From positions 2,684-38,164 of the forward strand of contig JAPPLI010000011.1 in the NCBI GenBank assembly GCA_028819495.1: a stretch of DNA of 35,481 bases, written 5' to 3'. The translations under genes and the position numbers were made by a program. The DNA is from Gammaproteobacteria bacterium. Its GTDB lineage: Bacteria; Pseudomonadota; Gammaproteobacteria; Eutrophobiales; Eutrophobiaceae. Positions 30,341 to 35,481 of the stretch are shown here, one piece after another (the stretch's first letter is position 1; each line of letters starts with the position of its first letter). The notes below the pieces were generated by a model that saw nothing but the letters and a program-made list of their open reading frames with translations, ran no database searches and was not told the DNA's origin.

Positions 30341-32902
30341 TTATTGAATGTTTCGCTCGACTTCAATCCGTTCAAATACTTCTATCTGGTCTCCCGCCTT
30401 GACATCGTTGTAATTCTTGACGCCAATGCCGCATTCGACGCCGGACTTGACTTCGTTTACATCATCCTTGAAGCGACGCAGGGATTCCAGTTCACCCTCA
30501 TAGATGACAACATTGTCCCGCAACACACGTATCGGGTTGGACTTGCGCACCAGTCCGCTGGACACGATACATCCCGCAATCTCTCCGAAAGCAGGCGAGC
30601 GGAATACCTCCTTGACTTCCGCATTGCCGATGATCTGTTCCCTGACCTCGGGTGACAACAAACCGTTAATCGCCGCTTTCACATCATCGATGACATCATA
30701 GATCACGCTGTAATAACGCAGGTCCACTCCTTCTTCATCAACCAGTTTCCTGGCCGCCCCGTCAACCCGGACATTAAACCCGATGACCATTCCGTTGGAC
30801 GCAAGCGCCAGGTTGATGTCCGATTCCGTGATGCCGCCGACGCCGGCGCTGATGATATTGATCGCGACTTCATCGCCGGTAAGCTTCAGCAACGCTTCCG
30901 ACAGGGCTTCCGCCGAACCCTGTACGTCTGTCTTAACCAGGATGTTGATGGAAACGCCTTCCCCGTCACTCATCCGGGTGATCACGTTCTTTGCCTTGGA
31001 CGCCTGCTGTTTTGCAAGTTTGACCTCCCTGTACTTGCCCTGGCGAAACAGCGCGATCTCCCGCGCCTTGCGTTCGTCCGGCACCACTATCATATCGTCG
31101 CCCGCATTGGGCGTGCCCGACAGACCCAGGATTTCAACGGGGATGGACGGGCCGGCTGCCCGCACTTCAACGCCGTTTTCATCGTGCATTGCCCGCACCC
31201 GGCCGAATTCATGGCCGGTAAGTATCACGTCGCCGCGCTGCAACTCTCCATTCTGCACCAGCACGGTAGCGACCGGCCCCCTGCCCTTGTCCAGCCTTGC
31301 CTCAATGACGGTACCGGACGAAGGCCCGTCCGGCACTGCCTTGAGTTCCAGGATTTCAGCCTGCAGGGAAATGCTGTCGAGCAGGGTGTCCACTCCTTCC
31401 CCGGTCTTTGCGGACAGGTTGACAAATATGGTGTCTCCGCCCCATTCCTCGGAAATCACCTCGAACTTGGAGAGTTCCTGCCTGACGCGATCAGGGTCCG
31501 CATCGGCCTTGTCAATTTTGTTTACGGCAACAATGAGGGGCACCGAGCCGGCCTTGGCGTGTTGTATTGCTTCTTCGGTCTGCGGCATGACACCGTCATC
31601 CGCGGCCACGACCAGGATAACGATATCCGTTACCCCGGCGCCGCGCGCGCGCATTGCCGTAAACGCCTCATGGCCGGGGGTATCCAGGAAAGTGATGGAA
31701 CCGTTGCCCGTATTGACGCTGTAGGCGCCGATATGCTGTGTGACCCCTCCCGCTTCGCCTGCGGCAACCTTGCTACGCCTGATATAGTCAAGCAATGAAG
31801 TCTTGCCGTGATCGACATGGCCCATGATCGTTACCACCGGCGCCCGCGAAACCTCGTCTCCCTGGCTGCGGCCGGATTGCATGATCTCCTCTTCCAGCGC
31901 ATTTTCTTTCAGCATTTTTGCCTTGTGGCCCATTTCCTCCGCCACGATGGCAGCGGTTTCCTGGTCGATAATCTGGTTGATGGTGACCATGCTGCCCAGG
32001 GTCATCAGCGCCTTGATCACCTCGGCGCTCTTTACCGACATGCGCTGCGCCAGTTCTGATACCGTGATACTTTCCGGAATCTCCACTTCACGGACGATGG
32101 GCGCGGTAGGTTTTTCAAATCCGTGCTGCGACGGCCTCTTGACTACCTGCCTGTGTCTTTGCTTCTTCTTTCGCCGGCCTGACTTGTCGGAGGCGACATG
32201 TAATTCTTCACGCTGAATCCGGGCAGGTTTTTCTTTTTCCGCCGGTGGGGCCGGCACTTCAGCGGGCAAGCCGGGCGCCGGGCCGGCAGGTTGTTCGGCT
32301 GTTTGCTCACCGGGTTGCGCCGTCTCTTCATCCGGCACGGCTTGACTGGCAGTTTCTTCTTCAGCGTCCGGTTCGGATACCATGGCGGTTTCCACTGCCT
32401 GCGCGGCCACGCCGTCTTCAGGTATTGCAGGTTGCGGCGTTTCAATTGCCGGCGCCGTTTCCTCCCGGCGCGCAGCCGCTTCCCGCTCCGACTCCGCCTG
32501 ACGGGCCCGCTCTTCCGCCTCAGCTCTTGCCTGTTGTTCTTCCGCCTCCTGCGCCCGTTTCAGGGCCTCTTCCTCGATGACGCCGCGCTTGATGTAGGTG
32601 CGGCGCTTCCTGACTTCAACACTGACGGTTTTCGAGCGCACCTTGCTGCGGCTGCCGACACCGGTCGCCGGCATTTTGATCTCACTGATGGTTTTCCTTC
32701 TCAGGGTGATCCTTTCCGGGCCGGACTGGTTGTCCTTTCCATGTTTCCGGCGCAGGTAACCGAGCAGTTCCGTCTTTTCATTATCGGAAATCCTGTCATC
32801 CTCCGACTTGGCGGACAAACCGGCTTCCTGCAGTTGTTCAAGCAACCGCTCTACCGGTATCTGGATAACCTCGGCATACTGTTTTACAGTGACTTCAGGC
32901 AT
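30341..32902 (-). CDS. infB: Translation initiation factor IF-2
   Basis: This 853-aa GTPase brings initiator tRNA to the 30S subunit. It has an N-terminal IF2_N domain (1 to about 53), then a long Glu/Ala-rich, highly charged linker (about 110-250). A second IF2_N-like domain (about 275-325) precedes the GTPase domain with G1 GHVDHGKTS (361-369), G3 DTPGH (407-411), NKID and SAKTGEG. Domains II to IV follow and end near [13 protein letters not shown]. Its own ligand, initiator tRNA, is encoded at the head of the same operon. It starts 16 bp after nusA. Confidence 0.97.
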   Translation of the reverse strand: MPEVTVKQYAEVIQIPVERLLEQLQEAGLSAKSEDDRISDNEKTELLGYLRRKHGKDNQSGPERITLRRKTISEIKMPATGVGSRSKVRSKTVSVEVRKRRTYIKRGVIEEEALKRAQEAEEQQARAEAEERARQAESEREAAARREETAPAIETPQPAIPEDGVAAQAVETAMVSEPDAEEETASQAVPDEETAQPGEQTAEQPAGPAPGLPAEVPAPPAEKEKPARIQREELHVASDKSGRRKKKQRHRQVVKRPSQHGFEKPTAPIVREVEIPESITVSELAQRMSVKSAEVIKALMTLGSMVTINQIIDQETAAIVAEEMGHKAKMLKENALEEEIMQSGRSQGDEVSRAPVVTIMGHVDHGKTSLLDYIRRSKVAAGEAGGVTQHIGAYSVNTGNGSITFLDTPGHEAFTAMRARGAGVTDIVILVVAADDGVMPQTEEAIQHAKAGSVPLIVAVNKIDKADADPDRVRQELSKFEVISEEWGGDTIFVNLSAKTGEGVDTLLDSISLQAEILELKAVPDGPSSGTVIEARLDKGRGPVATVLVQNGELQRGDVILTGHEFGRVRAMHDENGVEVRAAGPSIPVEILGLSGTPNAGDDMIVVPDERKAREIALFRQGKYREVKLAKQQASKAKNVITRMSDGEGVSINILVKTDVQGSAEALSEALLKLTGDEVAINIISAGVGGITESDINLALASNGMVIGFNVRVDGAARKLVDEEGVDLRYYSVIYDVIDDVKAAINGLLSPEVREQIIGNAEVKEVFRSPAFGEIAGCIVSSGLVRKSNPIRVLRDNVVIYEGELESLRRFKDDVNEVKSGVECGIGVKNYNDVKAGDQIEVFERIEVERNIQ

Positions 32903-32918
32903 ATTCAGCTCGCTTCAT

Positions 32919-34427
32919 TCAAGCGCCGGCTTCCTCTGCGGCGAACCAGGGAATACGCGCAGTCATGATCAAATTGCCTGCCCGCGTTTTGTCCAGTCCC
33001 TCAATTTCAAGCAGTTCATCCACCGAACTTTCCGCCAGGTCTTCCATGGTAACCACGCCGCGCACGGCCAGTTCATAGGCCAATGCTTCATCCATGCCTT
33101 CCATTTCCAGCAGGTCTGCGGCCGGTTCGACATCCACCAGTTTTTCTTCGTTCACGATGGCGCGGGTCAGCATGATATCCCGGGCGCGGTCCCGCAGTTC
33201 CTTTACCAGGCCGTCATCAAACTCTTCTATGTCCTGCATCTCATTCTCGGGAACGTAAGCTATCTCCTCAACACTGGAAAATCCCTCCTGCACCAGGATG
33301 ACGGCAATTTCCTCATCCACGTCCAGTTCTTCCATGAACATCTGCTGCAGCGTCTGGGCCTCGGCTTCCGTCTTCTGGTCCGCCTGTTCCACGGACATGA
33401 CATTCAGTTCCCACTGCGTCAATTCACTGGCAAGTTTCACGTTCTGGCCGCCTCGGCCGATTGCCTGCGACAGGTTTTCTTCGGACACCGCGACATCCAT
33501 GCTGTGACTGTCCTCATCGACCAGTATCGACACCACTTCGGCCGGGGCCATGGCGTTAATCACAAATTGCGCAGGATTTTCGTCCCAGGGGATAATATCG
33601 ACCCGTTCACCGCCCAGCGCATTGGAAACCGCCTGTACCCGCGAGCCTCTCATCCCGACACAAGCGCCGATGGGATCGATCCTGGGATCATTGGCTTTTA
33701 CCGCTATTTTGGCCCTTGAACCGGGATCCCGCGCGCCATTGATGATTTCAATGAGACCTTCATTGATTTCAGGCACTTCAATTTTGAATAACTCGATCAG
33801 CAACTCCGGAGCCGTCCGGCTCAGGATCAACTGCGGCCCCCTGTTTTCAGGCTTCACCTCGCGCAGGTAAGCCCGGATCTGGTCCCGCGGCCTGACCGCT
33901 TCCCTGGGGATCATCTCGTCCCTGGGGATAATGCCCTCCGCGTTACCGCCCAGGTCCATGATGACATTGCCCCTTTCGACCTTCTTCACAAAGCCGATGA
34001 CCATCTCGCCGACCCGGTCGATATAGGCGTCAAAAACCTGTTTGCGCTCGGCTTCGCGCACTTTCTGCATAATCACCTGCTTTGCGCTCTGCGCGGCTAT
34101 CCTGCCGAACTCGACCGACTTCATCGGTTCCTCGATGAAACCTGCGATCTCTATATCCTGCAACTGCTTCCTGGCGTCGGTCAGGCAGACCTGGCGCGAC
34201 GGAAACTCCAATGGTTCGGGACTGTCCTCGACCACCTCCCATTGGCGGAAGGTTTCGTAGTCCCCTGTTTCGTGATCAATGGCAACGCGCACTTCGATAT
34301 CTTCACGCTGGCGCTTTTTAGTCGCACTGGCCAGCGCGGCTTCAATGGCTTCGAATATGATCTCCTTGGCAACGCCTTTTTCATTGGACACTACGTCCAC
34401 GACCATAAGTATTTCTTTATTTACCAT
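32919..34427 (-). CDS. nusA: Transcription termination/antitermination factor NusA
   Basis: This 502-aa RNA-polymerase-binding factor has an N-terminal domain (NKEILMVVDVVSNEKGVAKEIIFEAIE), an S1 domain (about 135-200, GEMVIGFVKKVERGNVIMDLGGNAEGIIP) and two KH domains (GACVGMRGSRVQAVSNALGGERVDII; AIGRGGQNVKLASELTQWEL). Two C-terminal acidic helix-hairpin repeats (about 370-500) follow, the full gammaproteobacterial form. The start ATG at 34427 has AAGG upstream. Two GGGGTCAGAGTAA elements stand between it and rimP. Confidence 0.97.
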   Translation of the reverse strand: MVNKEILMVVDVVSNEKGVAKEIIFEAIEAALASATKKRQREDIEVRVAIDHETGDYETFRQWEVVEDSPEPLEFPSRQVCLTDARKQLQDIEIAGFIEEPMKSVEFGRIAAQSAKQVIMQKVREAERKQVFDAYIDRVGEMVIGFVKKVERGNVIMDLGGNAEGIIPRDEMIPREAVRPRDQIRAYLREVKPENRGPQLILSRTAPELLIELFKIEVPEINEGLIEIINGARDPGSRAKIAVKANDPRIDPIGACVGMRGSRVQAVSNALGGERVDIIPWDENPAQFVINAMAPAEVVSILVDEDSHSMDVAVSEENLSQAIGRGGQNVKLASELTQWELNVMSVEQADQKTEAEAQTLQQMFMEELDVDEEIAVILVQEGFSSVEEIAYVPENEMQDIEEFDDGLVKELRDRARDIMLTRAIVNEEKLVDVEPAADLLEMEGMDEALAYELAVRGVVTMEDLAESSVDELLEIEGLDKTRAGNLIMTARIPWFAAEEAGA

Positions 34428-34462
34428 AAATAACCTTATCCCAGCAGTTCCCGCTAAATGCC

Positions 34463-34504
34463 GGGGTCAGAGTAAAAATTCTTCGAATTTCTTACTCTGA
34501 CCCC
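34463..34504. repeat. GGGGTCAGAGTAA palindromic element, short 42-bp type (copy 10)
   Basis: Identical to copy 5 over its 42 bp. The left flank CAGCAGTTCCCGCT plus AAATGCC (34442-34462) is the terminal motif of the 121-bp element (20 of 21 matches). Confidence 0.93.
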
Positions 34505-34530
34505 TGGATGCAGGGCTAGACGAGGATCTC

Positions 34531-34573
34531 GGGGTCAGAGTAAGAATTTCGCCAGAAATTTTACTCTGACCCC
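34531..34573. repeat. GGGGTCAGAGTAA palindromic element, short 43-bp type (copy 11)
   Basis: It is 26 bp from copy 10, so two elements lie in tandem between nusA and rimP. The centre AATTTCGCCAGAAATT resembles copy 6. It is followed by CCACCCATCT, as in other copies. Confidence 0.92.
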
Positions 34574-34590
34574 ACCCATCTCCGGATTTC

Positions 34591-35064
34591 TCACCTGCCG
34601 GTCCGGATAATATCGTCCGGACACAACCTTGCCTTTTCTATCTCTCCCAGAGGTATTTGAAATTCCCTGCCCGACTCGTTCAGGACCAGGGTCTCTCCGA
34701 TAACTGCTTCAATACGCCCGGTAATACGTTTGCGATTATCGACGCTACCGGACAACCTGACTTTCACCGTCTTTCCGATAAACTGTTCATACTGGTCCCG
34801 GTTGAACAACAGCCGGTCCAGGCCCGGCGATGAAACTTCCAGCAGGTATTCACCGGCAATCGGGTCTTCCACGTCCAGGACACCGGATACCCGTTTACTG
34901 ACCCTTTCACAGTCTTCAAGGGTCACCCCGGCGCCGCTGTCGATATAGATACGCAGCAGCGAATTGCGACCCTGGCGCACCAGTTCGATCCCCCAGCACA
35001 CGTAGCCCATGTCCGTCACCACGGGCCTCAGCAAGCTATCCAGGTTCACTCTCTGTCTGTACAC
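34591..35064 (-). CDS. rimP: Ribosome maturation factor RimP
   Basis: This 157-aa factor is needed for 30S assembly. No ATG is available. I prefer the GTG at 35064 because it places PVVTDMGYVCWGIEL 14 residues from the start, as in pseudomonad RimP. A TTG at 35094 would lie inside the U-run of a terminator, and a GTG at 35049 is also possible. LLRIYIDSGAGVTLEDCERVSKRVSGVLDVEDPI and YLLEVSSPGLDRLL are diagnostic. The C-terminal part is a SH3-like domain. It follows initiator tRNA and precedes nusA, the classic order. Confidence 0.92.
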   Translation of the reverse strand: MYRQRVNLDSLLRPVVTDMGYVCWGIELVRQGRNSLLRIYIDSGAGVTLEDCERVSKRVSGVLDVEDPIAGEYLLEVSSPGLDRLLFNRDQYEQFIGKTVKVRLSGSVDNRKRITGRIEAVIGETLVLNESGREFQIPLGEIEKARLCPDDIIRTGR

Positions 35065-35087
35065 ATCTACACCATCGTCCGGAGCCG

Positions 35088-35117
35088 AAAACAAAAAGTG
35101 GGCATAAAGCCCACTTT
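35088..35117 (-). terminator. Terminator or attenuator between tRNA-fMet and rimP
   Basis: On the minus strand a 9-bp stem AAAGTGGGC / GCCCACTTT with a 5-nt loop (35095-35117) is followed by TTGTTTT. It would separate the tRNA transcript from rimP-nusA-infB and allow partial read-through. Confidence 0.75.
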
Positions 35118-35120
35118 ATA

Positions 35121-35281
35121 AGGGCGCCTCTAAAAATTAGAGGCGCCCGTGCGGCATAGGGATATGCTGCCATTTTTAATCACGTAAGTGATTGAAAATG
35201 AAGGAAACGGAAAATCGCACTTTTCCGTTTCCGTCTCTAAAAATGCCACGGAGGGCATTTTTAGAGGTTACTGCACGCCCT
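35121..35281. repeat. Five-hairpin structured element, copy B
   Basis: It lies between tRNA-fMet and rimP. In plus-strand order: outer stem AGGGCG / CGCCCT (35121-35126, 35276-35281); hairpin 1 GGGCGCCTCTAA / TTAGAGGCGCCC (35122-35148); hairpin 2 GCGGCATA / TATGCTGC with loop GGGA (35151-35170); hairpin 3 CATTTTTAATCAC / GTGATTGAAAATG with loop GTAA (35171-35200); hairpin 4 GGAAACGGAAAA / TTTTCCGTTTCC with loop TCGCAC; hairpin 5 CTCTAAAAATGCC / GGCATTTTTAGAG. Same plan, size and order as copy A, but different stem sequences. Confidence 0.88.
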
Positions 35282-35293
35282 CTCCTGAATGTC

Positions 35294-35370
35294 TGGTAGC
35301 GGGGGCAGGATTTGAACCTGCGACCTTCGGGTTATGAGCCCGACGAGCTGCCAGACTGCTCCACCCCGCA
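35294..35370 (-). tRNA. metY: Initiator tRNA-fMet, anticodon CAT
   Basis: This 77-nt cloverleaf has an encoded CCA end. The anticodon stem is TCGGG / CCCGA with loop CTCATAA, giving the three consecutive G-C pairs that mark initiators. Positions 1 and 72 do not pair, also an initiator trait, but they are U and U here instead of the usual C and A. The T stem is GCAGG / CCTGC. It heads the rimP-nusA-infB operon as metY does in enterobacteria. Confidence 0.96.
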
Positions 35371-35382
35371 ACGGAATTGCCG

Positions 35383-35412
35383 ATTATATAACAAATGGGA
35401 ATTTTATTTCAA
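35383..35412 (-). promoter_or_regulatory. Strong sigma-70 promoter for tRNA-fMet and the rimP-pnp operon
   Basis: On the minus strand -35 TTGAAA (35407-35412) and a consensus -10 TATAAT (35383-35388) are 18 bp apart. The -10 ends 12 bp before the tRNA 5' end. Confidence 0.8.
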
Positions 35413-35429
35413 GTCATATTCTGGTTTCC

Positions 35430-35449
35430 CAGCAATTCCCGCTAACGCC
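35430..35449. repeat. Terminal motif of a further repeat element, cut by the window end
   Basis: CAGCAATTCCCGCT followed by AACGCC matches the terminal repeat of the 121-bp element at 28260. The body would continue beyond 35481. No gene is seen after the tRNA promoter. Confidence 0.6.
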
Positions 35450-35481
35450 CGGTGGGTGCCGGAATCCCGGTAAAAACGGGG

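Noticed and set aside
1580-34573. Repeated palindromes considered as a dispersed CRISPR-like or phage attachment system
   Set aside because: No regular spacers, no cas genes and no integrase context; XerD here is the housekeeping recombinase.
35121-35281. Copy B considered as a rimP leader RNA or conserved metY-rimP regulatory element
   Set aside because: The same architecture occurs at 25925-26083 upstream of an unrelated gene and, decayed, at 5603-5670, so it is a dispersed element rather than an operon-specific leader.

Overview
The window looks like a GC-rich chromosomal segment of a gammaproteobacterium. The evidence is the ribosome/translation cluster in its classical order (initiator tRNA, rimP, nusA, infB, rbfA, truB, rpsO, pnp), an rpsP-rimM-trmD-rplS operon, LPS inner-core genes (hldE, hldD, waaA), and dsbC next to xerD. 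I cannot place it below class level from sequence alone.

Region 1 (1-8.1 kb) is a quinoprotein oxidation island. It holds a XoxF-like PQQ dehydrogenase with the lanthanide-type Asp-x-Asp active-site signature, a pseudoazurin-type blue-copper protein, a XoxJ/MxaJ-like periplasmic binding protein, a divergent SoxYZ-like carrier, a small four-cysteine secreted protein and a TonB-dependent receptor. No cytochrome c (XoxG/MxaG) gene is present here. The cupredoxin sits where it would be expected, so alcohol oxidation may feed electrons into copper protein carriers.

Region 2 (8.2-16.8 kb) is housekeeping: Kdo transferase, two heptose genes, a DUF3108-type secreted protein, dsbC, xerD and the rpsP-rimM-trmD-rplS operon. 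Region 3 (16.8-26 kb) is mixed. It has 5-formyl-THF cyclo-ligase, a BASS transporter, a second PQQ propeller protein in which the metal-ligand Glu and the catalytic Asp both appear as Gly, a coiled-coil membrane protein, a DUF4389-type protein, metA overlapping a P-loop ATPase, and an orphan molybdopterin hydroxylase large subunit. Region 4 (26-35.4 kb) is the minus-strand metY-rimP-nusA-infB-rbfA-truB-rpsO-pnp operon.

The most striking property lies between the genes. At least five palindromic repeat families fill the intergenic spaces, including those inside the translation operon. Eleven elements have arms GGGGTCAGAGTAA. One of them sits in a 121-bp unit with terminal inverted repeats and a flanking 9-bp direct repeat, that is, a non-autonomous transposon-like element. 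A different family, seen as two full copies of about 160 bp (25925-26083 and 35121-35281) and one decayed copy (5603-5670), keeps a five-hairpin architecture while the stem sequences differ completely, with compensatory changes and constant loops. It looks like a structured RNA or structure-selected mobile element that I cannot assign to a named family.
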